Positions 1 through 8,256 of a stretch of 56,416 nucleotides of DNA are shown here, one piece after another. Location of the stretch: NCBI GenBank assembly GCA_903844895.1, contig CAIMVM010000298.1, positions 1-56,416 of the forward strand. The letters run 5' to 3'. Each line of letters opens with the position of its first letter. Positions within the stretch are counted from its first letter, which is position 1. The translations under genes and the position numbers were made by a program. Source of the DNA: an uncultured Pseudomonadota bacterium. GTDB taxonomy: Bacteria > Bdellovibrionota_B > Oligoflexia > Oligoflexales > CAIMVM01. The notes beneath the pieces were generated by a model. It saw only the letters and a list, made by a program, of their open reading frames with translations, did not search any database and had not been told where the DNA came from.

Positions 1-256
1 GCCTCTCGCCACCACTCTCCTGTTCAGTAACATTCTACAAAGTCTAAAATATCCAAAGAAATCATCACTATAATTTAAAACCGAACCCAGTCCAGGTTGA
101 GCAAATCTATGCGGCTGCGAGTATAGGCAGGGCAAAGTCATTTCGACAGCAGTGGCCGAGCGGATCATGATGATAGATATTCGGCTGCTTTCTGTTTTCT
201 GTAAAGTCGATAGGTTCCCGAAAGTGCTAGTTTTTACAAAGTATACACCAAAATGC

Positions 257-280
257 ACCTACTAGGTACACAGAGTAGGT
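257..280. promoter_or_regulatory. Possible autoregulatory operator of the brnTA locus
   Basis: Two overlapping dyads lie just upstream of the toxin start. ACCTACTAGGT (257-267) is an 11-bp palindrome around a central C, and ACCTACT (257-263) is repeated inverted as AGTAGGT (274-280). BrnA-type antitoxins are known to repress their own promoters, so an operator is expected here. Assignment as the BrnA site is inference. Confidence 0.35.
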
Positions 281-297
281 ATTGTGCGAGGTGGCTA

Positions 298-587
298 ATG
301 GCCTTTGAATGGGATGAGGAGAAGAGCAGAAAGACAAAGCGGGAACGCGGCTTAGATTTCAATGAGGCTTCTCAGCTTTGGGGCGATTTAGATTCGATTG
401 AGGTCCCGGCTTTTTGTGAAATAGAACCGCGTTGGGTTAAAGTTGGGATTGTAAACGGTCAGATACTTGCCGCAATCTTTACAGTTCGAGGCAAAAAAAC
501 TCGCATCATAAGCGTGCGTCGCGGCATCGAAAGGAGATGTCATTTTATGAACAAAATAAGAAAGAAAATCGCAGCCGAGCATTTTGA
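298..587 (+). pseudogene. brnT: BrnT-type toxin, frame broken near its 3' end
   Basis: BrnT is a RelE-fold ribonuclease toxin neutralised by BrnA. The start ATG at 298 has a GAGGTGG ribosome site three bases upstream, and the protein opens MAFEWDEEKS, the usual BrnT beginning (FEWD.xK...KHG.xFxEA). The family core runs through IISVRR near 519. The expected BrnT tail (RKEMSFYEQNKK) is then found in the -1 frame from 528, ending at a TGA at 585-587. In the written frame the reading instead runs straight into BrnA, giving a 154-residue toxin-antitoxin fusion. One missing base around 526-527 explains this best. A genuine fusion protein or an assembly error remain possible. Confidence 0.75.
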
Positions 588-759
588 TAACAAATTTGAT
601 GGAGGTGAAGATGTTGATGAATTCCTTGACTTGGATAACGCCATCAAGAAAGTGAATGTTGATTTTCCATTATGGATGGTAAAGGCATTGGATGTGGAAT
701 CTGCTCGGCTGCAAATTTCGCGGCAGGCAGTTATCAAAATGTGGATCGACGAAAAATAA
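547..759 (+). CDS. brnA: BrnA-type antitoxin
   Basis: The 70-residue product carries the BrnA pattern: an acidic linker (FDGGEDVDEFLDL) followed by VNVDFPLWMVKALD and the SRQAVIKMWI segment of the C-terminal ribbon-helix-helix DNA-binding domain. It would bind and neutralise BrnT and repress the operon. Its own ATG has an AAGGAG ribosome site about ten bases upstream, so it can be made independently even though it is also in frame with the upstream toxin sequence. If the toxin reading frame were repaired, the two genes would overlap by 41 bases. Confidence 0.75.
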   Translation: MNKIRKKIAAEHFDNKFDGGEDVDEFLDLDNAIKKVNVDFPLWMVKALDVESARLQISRQAVIKMWIDEK

Positions 760-1360
760 CAGCAGATCAAGCGAGAAAATTTGTCTGGAGATCGACGTAG
801 AAGTGTAGCTGGTTGACCTCGAGCTAACGTATCTATGTTGGCGCCTTGCGCACGCTGGCCCATTTAACATACCCTTTTTTCAACAAGTATTAATTGGCGA
901 AACTGGATAAAATGCATTGGTTTTCGAAGCATAATTTTCTATCTGCATCTAGGGATAAGCGCGGATCATCTAGGCACCATGACTTTTTAATAGCAAGGCG
1001 CCGATCATTCATCAAAATCAAGGGGCCTTTTTTAGCCTGCTAAGGCGCTCTCGGGCCAAGGCGCTCCTGTCCGTATTGACATGTACGGAAAGACCGTGGA
1101 AAAAAAATCACCTTTGATCTTATTTCCTGGGTATTTCTTCAAAGCAGCTAAATGAGGATCGGATTCAAGTCTCTTTTTTGGTCGGCATTTGGTCCAAAGA
1201 AAACCGAGCGGGCAACTCTAGAAATTTTATTTAGCGCTATAAATAGTCATTCAAAAATGATTTTTTTTGGAGAACTGCCAACAAGTTTTGTCAATTAAAC
1301 TCTGCTTTGCGTCTCTGAATATTGCTGCTGACGCAAGACATCGCATTGTCTTAGCTTTCA
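760..1360. other. 600-bp gap without a recognisable gene
   Basis: No frame shows a protein I can support. AAGGCGCT occurs twice about 16 bases apart near 1042-1066, and there are a few short AT-rich runs. The stretch separates two toxin-antitoxin-like modules and may be degenerate sequence. Confidence 0.5.
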
Positions 1361-1666
1361 ATGTGTGATAAATTCTGGTTTAGTAAGAAGGCGGGGGTAG
1401 TTTTGGCCAAACCAGCTATTAAAAAATGGGTATTGTCTCCTCACGCTGCTATACGAATGATGGAACGTGGAGTTTCGGTTGATGAAATTCATCAATTGAT
1501 AGAGTCACCGGATTTGCTTTTAGCCCAGGGGCCTAAGTGGGTTTTTGCAAAGTCTTTTGCGAGACGCTCAGACAATTTAGTCGCCGCCATTTTATTGGAA
1601 AGGAAGGATAAAGACTTATGGATCGTGATCACGGTCATGATAAACTTTCAACAAAAAGTAAAATAA
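1361..1666 (+). CDS. DUF4258 family protein, probable RelE-like toxin
   Basis: The protein is about 101 residues and contains SPHAAIRMMERGVSVDEIHQ followed by a predicted all-beta second half, the pattern of DUF4258 (H...RM..RGIS..EI). These proteins have a RelE/BrnT-like fold and are often the first gene of toxin-antitoxin-like pairs. The ATG at 1361 has no clear ribosome site. A TTG at 1403 sits after AAGGCGGGGG and is a good alternative start, giving about 87 residues. The next gene overlaps its 3' end by 49 bases, as in a coupled pair. Confidence 0.55.
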   Translation: MCDKFWFSKKAGVVLAKPAIKKWVLSPHAAIRMMERGVSVDEIHQLIESPDLLLAQGPKWVFAKSFARRSDNLVAAILLERKDKDLWIVITVMINFQQKVK

Positions 1667-1899
1667 AGTCCCAAAAAAAGAAAGCTAGCCCCAAATCGTT
1701 GCAATTTCCCATTGTTTCCATCGATAGTGATGCGGATTTTGCCTCTATAAAACTTGCTTCTGGGATAGAGGCTAAGTCTTACCTAAAGGACGGGATTTTA
1801 TTCTCTGAGGATGCAAAGGGGCGCATCATTGAACTTCAAATTTTAAATTTAAGTCTCACAACCAATCCTAAGGCTAACAGAAAGCCCAAAGTGGTCTGA
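1618..1899 (+). CDS. DUF2283 family protein, probable antitoxin partner
   Basis: The 93-residue product has a lysine/serine-rich N-terminus. It then has the DUF2283 pattern: a beta-hairpin (VSIDSDADFASIKL) and a closing DAKGRIIELQILNLS, matching the family consensus D.DG.IVGIEIL..S. DUF2283 genes commonly follow DUF4258 genes, and here the start lies inside the upstream gene. A neutralising role is inferred from pairing only. The lysine-rich N-terminal extension is longer than usual, so the real start could be internal. Confidence 0.55.
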   Translation: MDRDHGHDKLSTKSKIKSQKKKASPKSLQFPIVSIDSDADFASIKLASGIEAKSYLKDGILFSEDAKGRIIELQILNLSLTTNPKANRKPKVV

Positions 1900-2234
1900 A
1901 TATGCCTTTTCATAAAGGGGCCATGGCTCTCATATGCTTTTTAGCGTTGTGAGAGGCTTGAATCTTGACTTTCTAGCATCATGCAGATCCCGGTCGTTGG
2001 GGAATGACACGTGGATTCTTACTCTTAAAATTTGCTGCAATTTCTAAGGAGATTCTATTTTGAGCTCGCGCATCGTGAGATGAGGGCTTCCATTCCTGGG
2101 GTTACCCGGTTCCAGAAGACCAGCAAGGGTAAGGCTGCAAATCTGGCTGGAGTTTGCCAGCTGAATATTGACTCTTCATCGGAAGAGCTTCAGAATAGGT
2201 GGAAATATTTTTTCTCTCACCAAAGGTCAAAACT
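1900..2234. other. 335-bp gap without a recognisable gene
   Basis: Short open frames here show no family pattern. The only clear signal is the AAAGGT ribosome site just before the start at 2235. Confidence 0.4.
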
Positions 2235-3371
2235 ATGAGACGGCTTCTATTGCTTATTACTGCGGTTATGACTTTCGCTTGCAAATCGAGTGTTCTGGAT
2301 GCTGAACTTTTACAAGTGGCACCTTTAAAGAGCATTAGTCGCAGTTCAAAGACCAAGACTCTCTTGTTTACTTGGACCAGCAATCCTTTGGCGAAAGTGA
2401 ATCCGAAGGAGTTTTTGAGATTAGGGCTCCAAGGATCCCACGAGGCAAATCAAAAACTACAAGATTTTCAGGAAGGACTTCAGGCTGGAAATGGCGTCTA
2501 TTTTGCCAGTGATCCCATTCATTCCTACAGCTTTGGAAATATATTAGTAGTAGTAGAGGCGGCTCCTGATGTGGAGTTGGGATTTTTGGAAGATAGCGAA
2601 GTGCCTCTTGCTATAATAAAACAACGCACACCGGGACTGTTCTATAGGTGGAACAACGGTTTTGTTGGCGAATATGCTTTTGTCGCTAGGGATCAAAAAG
2701 CAATCAAACTAGATACGGCCTTTTCCATGGCTGGCAACAGTCCCCTGCCATTTAAAGACAAAGCCCCATTTAATACACCTGCATCTGGTGACTGGAAGGA
2801 GGCCTTTAAGTATGTTGAAGATGTAGCCTCCTTTGTTAACGCAATTCATGAGGGCGAAGCTGATCGAAAGCAAGGAGAAAAAGCGTTCTCAAAGCCACTT
2901 TTCACATTAGAAACGCAAAAACTGAATCCCCACGGAGTATTGGCTGCTATAGAAGCAGAATTTTGGCATCTTCATCCGCATGTAAAAAAAGGATGGTCTA
3001 AGCTCTATCCGAACGGATCCTTGGTCAATGACCAACTTCCACACTGCAATAAAAGTTTAAGTGTCGGAAATGACAAAATGAAAGCAACCAAATTTGGTTG
3101 TGCTGCCGACGTCATACGAACTTTAAAGCGTTTTCTAGAGGGCAGTGACTGGCGCGGTGTTTCTATTTCAGAAGCTTTCCTCATTCTACAAGCTTCCGAG
3201 CATATTGCCAAAGAAGCAACTATGCCCTCAGATTGGGCAGGCCTTAATCAATTGATCCAAGATCAGTTTGCAAGCTCAGGAGCTCTGAATAGGGCAAATG
3301 ATGCTTTTGCTGCCTATCAAATTCTCTTAACCCACTTCAAAACATGGTCTCTGCAGAGTTGGATCAAATAG
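2235..3371 (+). CDS. Lipoprotein of unknown function, faint ADP-ribosyltransferase-like motifs
   Basis: The start ATG at 2235 follows AAAGGTC and gives 378 residues. The first 16 form a lipoprotein signal (MRRLLLLITA then TFAC), so Cys16 would be lipidated. I do not recognise the family with certainty. The N-terminal half shows, in order, a TWTS strand (46-49), GVYFASDPIHSYSFG (87-101) and GEYAFVARDQKAIKLD (145-160). This resembles the three conserved blocks of diphtheria-toxin/PARP-type ADP-ribosyltransferases (H/R - Y - E). The second half is helical with no family match I can name. The gene stands alone, with gaps on both sides. A lipoprotein call is solid; the enzyme suggestion is a hypothesis. 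Confidence 0.55.
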   Translation: MRRLLLLITAVMTFACKSSVLDAELLQVAPLKSISRSSKTKTLLFTWTSNPLAKVNPKEFLRLGLQGSHEANQKLQDFQEGLQAGNGVYFASDPIHSYSFGNILVVVEAAPDVELGFLEDSEVPLAIIKQRTPGLFYRWNNGFVGEYAFVARDQKAIKLDTAFSMAGNSPLPFKDKAPFNTPASGDWKEAFKYVEDVASFVNAIHEGEADRKQGEKAFSKPLFTLETQKLNPHGVLAAIEAEFWHLHPHVKKGWSKLYPNGSLVNDQLPHCNKSLSVGNDKMKATKFGCAADVIRTLKRFLEGSDWRGVSISEAFLILQASEHIAKEATMPSDWAGLNQLIQDQFASSGALNRANDAFAAYQILLTHFKTWSLQSWIK

Positions 3372-3859
3372 TTTGAGAGCGAGCTCCTCCCCAACGATTT
3401 TTTGATGTTTCGCTCCCTTGATTCCATTTGTTTTGTTCTTGGCAGCGAGAAGGTGGATCTATTATTAAATAAGTTGTTCTATTCTAGTTAAGGCAACGGC
3501 TGTTTATAGCTCCAGTTGGTTTAAAATCTAGTGACGTTTAAGTCAGTAGATCCTTCAGCAGGGTGCGCTTGGGTCGCCGATTGAGATATTACCGATCATG
3601 ATGGGGTTTATGGGTTCATGGAGCTGGTGTCATAGCGACTTCGAGAGCTTTTCGACAGGGCGACGGTGATCTTTTTTTTCAATTCGCGACAGAACTTAAT
3701 GGCAACCCTTTCTATCGGCCGCGGTGAGTGCGCAAATTTGGCCGAATCATGGATTACGAGATATTTTTGCGAATCAATTTTGGGATTGCATCCAATTTGC
3801 AGAAATAAACAACGCAATCACGGTGCGGGTGGCTTGATTCTAAAGTTTTGAAGAAACTT
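3372..3859. other. 490-bp gap without a recognisable gene
   Basis: No supported gene, no strong hairpin and no clear promoter are visible. Open frames of 60-70 codons on both strands are mutually overlapping and lack family patterns. Confidence 0.4.
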
Positions 3860-4213
3860 TCAGGAGAAACTAACCCGGCAGCACTCCAAGTTAAGAGTCT
3901 CATGATTTTCAATTTTGAGATCTTCAGCCAGGGTATAAATAATGTTTTTTCCATGCCTAGTCGCTGCTACTAATCCTTCAGAGCGGAGAACCTTAAGGTT
4001 GTGGGACACCAGCGTGCGGCCGATACCGAGGGCTATGGCGATGTCTCCAACGGGACATGGATTTTTCATCAAATATTTAAAAATGGCGAGCCTATTTTTA
4101 TCCCCAAGGATTCGAAATCGCCTCGAAGCGAGTTCAAAGTCAACAGGGACTCGGGTGCTTTTAGCCTTCTTGAGTGCCGTACTGAGTTCCTTCCCGATGT
4201 GAGATGAATCCAC
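3860..4213 (-). CDS. ArsR/SmtB-family transcriptional regulator
   Basis: The 117-residue protein starts at GTG and carries the ArsR winged-helix layout: LGDKNRLAIFKYLM, the recognition helix GIGRTLVSHNLKVLRSEGLV (about 66-85) and the wing ATRHGKNIIYTL. The classic ELCVCD metal site is absent. Cysteines occur only at NPCPVGD and at a C-terminal ECC, so the inducer could be a metal, a thiol/sulfide signal or none. It is divergent from the pst genes, with about 540 bases between. Its targets cannot be read from the sequence. Confidence 0.8.
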   Translation of the reverse strand: MDSSHIGKELSTALKKAKSTRVPVDFELASRRFRILGDKNRLAIFKYLMKNPCPVGDIAIALGIGRTLVSHNLKVLRSEGLVAATRHGKNIIYTLAEDLKIENHETLNLECCRVSFS

Positions 4214-4403
4214 ACTCTTTTAACATATTGACGATTGGAATACTACAAATTAGGGATTTAGCGAAGGTGGGTCGAGACTCGTTGAAATTCTTGTCCACGG
4301 CAACCAACAATGAAAATCTTAAAACTGCGGGGCGTAAATTGCTTTGAACTTCATTTGTAAAGATCGACATCAGGACCTATGACATTTTAAAACCTCCCGA
4401 CGC

Positions 4404-4658
4404 GTGATGTGGCCTGGCTGCAGTGATAGAGAAGGGTCTGGCCGATGCTATCTTCAAAAAATTTTAACAGGACATTTTTTTCAAGCAATGTTGCTGAGTA
4501 TTCCCTATGGTGGCCGTCTCGTTCATGGGTGTTCTAAAGGACAAGGAGGATATACCTTTGCCGCGCTATTTGGGGTGTTGGCGCTCATACTCATGTCTCG
4601 AGATCGGGGTCAGCGTTGGTCAGCCTTTTTTGGCACTTTCTTGATGGGATTGGCTTGA
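4404..4658 (+). pseudogene. Possible remnant of a membrane transporter gene
   Basis: Within the stretch between arsR and pstS, one frame contains PYGGRLVHGCSKGQGG followed by a hydrophobic segment and LMGLA at the stop. The first block resembles the G.RLA.GC..GHG signature of YeeE/YedE sulfur-transport membrane proteins, whose genes often sit beside ArsR-type regulators. Only about 50 residues look protein-like, and no complete gene is present. This would be a decayed fragment. Evidence is weak. Confidence 0.2.
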
Positions 4659-4756
4659 AGCCATTTTTTCTTCCCTTGCGAATTTCAAACTGATAACATG
4701 TCAACAGATGTTCACATGTATTACAAATTGGGACCAGTTTTTTTGGAGCACCTCTG

Positions 4757-5632
4757 ATGAATTTTGATATTAAGAAATCTTTTCTATTTATTGACTCTAG
4801 TTTGTATCGAAGCTTCGCAAAGCGCACTGCATATGTCATTCCATGCTTGGTGGCTCCTTCCTTGAATCTCCCAGCGTTTTCAAAAGAAGTTGCTAAGAAA
4901 AAACTTAATTTGTCTGGGTCAAGTACGATTGCTCCCTTGGCAAGTGAACTTGCCAAAGCATTTGAAAAGAAGTTTCCCGAAAGTCGAGTGGATGTCCAAA
5001 GCGGGGGAAGTGCCCGTGGTCTATCTGATGCACGCAGCGGCCTTTCTGACATTGGTATGGTGTCGCGGGACTTAACGGAGAAAGAGGCGGATCTTCAAGG
5101 TACAGCCATTGCTTATGATGGCATTGCTATGATTGTTCATAGAGACAATCCGATTGTGGATTTAAACGACAAGCAAGTGGTAGCTATCTACACGGGGAAA
5201 ACAACAAACTGGAAAGAGCTAGGTGGTTCAGATCAAGAGATTACAGTTGTTAACAAAGCAGAAGGAAGATCTACTTTAGAGCTCTTTAGGCAGTTTTTTG
5301 TCTTAAAGAATTCAGATATCAAAGCCAAAATGATTGTTGGAGAAAACGAGCAAGCGATTAAGTTTGTAGGCGGAAACAAGTGGGCTATTGGGTATGTGTC
5401 GGTGGGAACCGCAGAATATGCTTCTAAAGTGTCTAAAACCATTAGGGCCATTCGCTTGAATGGAATCGATGCCAATCTTCAAAATGTCAAGAATAGAACC
5501 TATCCCTTGAGAAGAACCTTGAATTTCGTGACTTTAAAACCGACTTCGGAGGCAGCTCAAAAGTTTTTAGCGTTTGTAAAGGATCCGGCGGCTATCAGAA
5601 TTATTGAAGATCAATTCTTTGTGCCTTTATAA
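4757..5632 (+). CDS. pstS: Phosphate ABC transporter substrate-binding protein PstS
   Basis: The 291-residue product is a periplasmic type-II binding protein of the PstS family. After an unusually long basic/hydrophobic leader (about 43 residues) come LNLSGSSTIAPLASELAKAF, VDVQSGGSARGLSDARSGLSDIGMVSR and IAYDGIAMIVHRDNP. The GSST and SGG/SDIG loops supply the phosphate-binding backbone and side-chain contacts. GRSTLELF and IGYVSVGTA follow, as in the family. It is the first gene of a pstSCAB order and ends two bases before pstC. This gene looks intact, unlike the two permease genes downstream. Confidence 0.85.
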   Translation: MNFDIKKSFLFIDSSLYRSFAKRTAYVIPCLVAPSLNLPAFSKEVAKKKLNLSGSSTIAPLASELAKAFEKKFPESRVDVQSGGSARGLSDARSGLSDIGMVSRDLTEKEADLQGTAIAYDGIAMIVHRDNPIVDLNDKQVVAIYTGKTTNWKELGGSDQEITVVNKAEGRSTLELFRQFFVLKNSDIKAKMIVGENEQAIKFVGGNKWAIGYVSVGTAEYASKVSKTIRAIRLNGIDANLQNVKNRTYPLRRTLNFVTLKPTSEAAQKFLAFVKDPAAIRIIEDQFFVPL

Positions 5633-5634
5633 CT

Positions 5635-6465
5635 ATGATTTTTAATGCTTACAAAACAGTCTCAGGCATTTTTGCGATCGTGGCGATTGCAGTAGTTTTA
5701 AGTCTTCTTTTAGTTGATAGTTAAAAAGTTTTGAGTTCAGTTCCTTTTAGTAAATTTTTAATGGGAAGTTGGAATCCTAGTTCAGGCGAGTATAATTTGC
5801 TTCCTATGGTGGCTGGGGGACTAGCGGCTAGCATGGGTGCGCTGCTTCTCGTTAGCCCTGTCGCCATTTTGTCTGCGCTGGCGATCAACGGTTTTATTCC
5901 TAGAACCCTAGGGCTAGTCGTGCGTAAATTATTTGAGATGATGTCAGGGATTCCGAGTGTGATTTTTGGTCTATGGGGACTTGGTTTGCTAGTACCTTTC
6001 ATCAGCCGCATAGCTCCACCTGGAGCTAGCTTATTGGCGGCAAGTCTTGTGCTAAGCTTAATGGTACTTCCCTCTACTATTTTTATGGTGGCTCAGGCAA
6101 TTGAAGACGTCCCAAAGGAGCACGTCGAGGCTTCTGTGGCATTGTCTATGTCGTTATACAACCGCATCCGGGCCGTGATCTTGCCCTTTACTTGGACTAG
6201 AGTTTTTTCCATTTTGTGCCTGCAGTTTGCTCGAACCTTGGGAGAGACCATGGCGGTTGTGATGGTAGCTGGAAATATCCCAGCTTTTCCTACCTCAATT
6301 TTTGATCCGATTCGGACTTTAACTGGACATATAGCGCTTGAGATGCCATATGCTGAAGGACTGCATCGTAGTTCTTTGATGCTTTCGGGATTGATGCTTT
6401 GTTTGCCTTCTTTAGCTCTTTTTTACCTGGCGCGCCACTTTCTTGAAAGAATGAGGTCTACCTGA
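5635..6465 (+). pseudogene. pstC: Phosphate ABC permease PstC, interrupted by an in-frame stop
   Basis: ATG at 5635 begins a PstC-like first membrane helix (codons 7-27), then TAA at 5722-5724 stops translation at codon 30. The same frame resumes immediately with VPFSKFLMGSWNPSSGEYNLLP and continues as a normal PstC to 6465, including GIPSVIFGLWGL and the EAA-type cytoplasmic loop ETMAVVMVAG. A single substitution accounts for the stop, since both sides share one frame. Reinitiation at TTG 5731 would give a 244-residue protein lacking helix 1. Either the permease is inactive, or a shortened form or stop read-through is used. Confidence 0.8.
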
Positions 6466-7333
6466 AAACGAGTCGACTAGGTTTCAAGTTTTCCACGACG
6501 AGTGTTGATATCGTCATTAAAATTTGCGCTTTAGTTTGTCTTTTAATTCCTATTCTGGCGATGTTTTCTATTGTTTGGGAGATGATTTCCAAAGGAATGG
6601 ACAGCTTCTCGCTCGACTTTATAACCGGTTTTCCGGAGCGTTCAGGCAGAGAAGGGGGTATCTTCCCTATACTTGTCTCGACTTTTTATGTGGTTTTGTT
6701 GGCGTTAGCGTTGGTGTTTCCCCCAGCTTTGGGCTGCGCTCTCTTTCTTTCAGACTATCAAAATTCATCAGGCGCCTACAATTGCTTCGAAGGGCTGTTT
6801 CCGTAGCATTAGATGGTCTGACAGCTGTACCTTCGATTGTCTTTGGAATCATTGGTAACGCCATTTTTTGTCGTTATTTTGGCTTTGGGTATTCCATTCT
6901 AGCGGGGGCCCTTACATTGGGTTTTATGATATGGCCCTATATGACTAGGACCTTTGAGGAGACTTTTGCGAGTGTTCCGAAGGACCTTTATTTGCAATCA
7001 TTAAGTCTAGGGATCTCCTCTTATACGCATTTTAGGAAGATTATTTTTGTTCCCTGCTTACCTGGAATGGTTTTGGGGATGGTCTTGGCATTGAGCAGAG
7101 CCCTCGCGGAAACTTCGGCGCTTCTTTTCACAAGCGGGTATTCCGATCGGATGCCAGAGAGTCTTTTGGATTCGGGAAGGGTTCTTTCTATTCATATCTT
7201 GGATTTGGCAATGAATGTCACGGGAGGAGATCAAAACTCTTATGCAAGTGGATTAGTGCTTGTGGCTTTTTTGCTGATTTTGAATAGTTTTTTTTCTGGC
7301 GCCTTTGTTTTTTTTAGAAGATTTTTAAAGTAA
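6462..7333 (+). pseudogene. pstA: Phosphate ABC permease PstA, frameshifted and without ATG start
   Basis: The PstA N-terminus is in one frame: helix 1 ICALVCLLIPILAMF, then SLDFITGFPERSGREGGIFP up to LSDY at 6758. The C-terminal part is in the -1 frame from about 6758: KFIRRLQLLRRAV, TAVPSIVFGIIG, then SRALAETSALLFTSG to the stop at 7333. The switch falls at an AAAA run (6760-6763), and restoring one A gives a continuous PstA. The only in-frame codon at the expected start is CTG 6462, overlapping the pstC stop as CTGA where ATGA would be usual. An internal ATG at 6561 would cut off helix 1. Most likely a decaying gene. Confidence 0.8.
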
Positions 7334-7405
7334 ATTACGTGGATTTGGAAAGGTATAACCAATATCGGCCTACATCTTGAGAATGATTTCCAGGGGAGAA
7401 GACAA

Positions 7406-8236
7406 TTGCTTGACCTAATAGCGGCATCTGACGGAACGACTAGGCGGAAGTTGGATTTAAACTGTGTTCCTAATTCTTTTTTGACAGTTGAAAATCTCAC
7501 TGTTCTTAGAAGCTCAAAAAAAATTATAGAAGGAGTAGGCCTCAAAGCCCTTCCTGGCACCATAACAGCCATTGTCGGCCCGAGTGGCGTAGGAAAATCT
7601 ACTTTTCTAAAATCGATCAATCGAATTTTAGAAATAGAAGCTGCAACTCATTTTTTAGGAGATATTAAAATAGAGGGCGTTTCTATTTTTGACAAAAATA
7701 CAGATCTGCGCCGCCTTAGGCGAAAAGTAGGAATGGTTTTTCAAAAACCTACGCCCTCTCCTGTGAGCATATTTAAAAATATAGCGATTCCACTTTGTGA
7801 TGAGAGTCCTATGTCTAGGGCTGATTTAGACATTGCTATTGAATATAACTTGTCATCAGTGGGGCTTTGGGAAGAGGTTAAAGACAAATTGCATTCCTCA
7901 GCACTTTCTCTGTCTGGTGGTCAACAACAAAGACTTTGTATGGCGCGGGCTATGTCCCTCAGCCCGTCATTAATGTTGCTTGATGAACCTTGCAGTTCTT
8001 TAGATCCTATGTCCACAGCGATTATGGAACAGCTGCTCCTCGACTTGCGCAGTCAAACCACCATGCTCATCGTTACCCATAATCTGGCACAAGCAAAAAG
8101 GATTTCGGATCAAACGGCTCTTTTTTGGCCTGTTAATGGGGTAGGAAAATTGGTTGAGCTCTCTCGAACTAGGGAATTTTTTGGAAATCCTTCAAGTCTC
8201 GAGGCTAGAAGCTACGTGAATGGATTAAGCGGCTGA
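7406..8236 (+). CDS. pstB: Phosphate ABC transporter ATP-binding protein PstB
   Basis: The 276-residue ATPase starts at TTG 7406 after an AGGGGAGAA ribosome site. It has Walker A GPSGVGKST (58-66), a Q-loop (VFQKPTPSPVSIFKNIA) close to the PstB-specific P.SI..N, the signature LSGGQQQR, Walker B LMLLDEP and the H-loop THN. It would power phosphate import with PstC and PstA at the inner membrane. The gene is complete although both permeases are broken. The 72-base gap before it could hold an independent start of transcription, but I see no clear promoter. Confidence 0.85.
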   Translation: MLDLIAASDGTTRRKLDLNCVPNSFLTVENLTVLRSSKKIIEGVGLKALPGTITAIVGPSGVGKSTFLKSINRILEIEAATHFLGDIKIEGVSIFDKNTDLRRLRRKVGMVFQKPTPSPVSIFKNIAIPLCDESPMSRADLDIAIEYNLSSVGLWEEVKDKLHSSALSLSGGQQQRLCMARAMSLSPSLMLLDEPCSSLDPMSTAIMEQLLLDLRSQTTMLIVTHNLAQAKRISDQTALFWPVNGVGKLVELSRTREFFGNPSSLEARSYVNGLSG

Positions 8237-8237
8237 G

Positions 8238-8256
8238 GCCTTGGCGGAAGGCTTTT
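8238..8256 (+). terminator. Weak terminator-like hairpin after pstB
   Basis: GCCTT and AAGGC form a 5-bp stem with a GGCGG loop, followed by TTTT. It lies just after the pstB stop. The stem is short, so termination is only likely. Confidence 0.4.

Noticed and set aside
151-166. GTGGCCGAGCGG resembles the D-arm of tRNA-Ser/Leu
   Set aside because: No acceptor, anticodon or T-arm can be built around it.
3608-3851. 60-70-codon frames on both strands between the lipoprotein and arsR
   Set aside because: They overlap each other, lack ribosome sites and match no family.
6524-6750. N-terminal part of the downstream pstA frame read as protein
   Set aside because: It does not resemble PstA, while the other frame over the same stretch does, so it is an out-of-frame shadow exposed by the frameshift.
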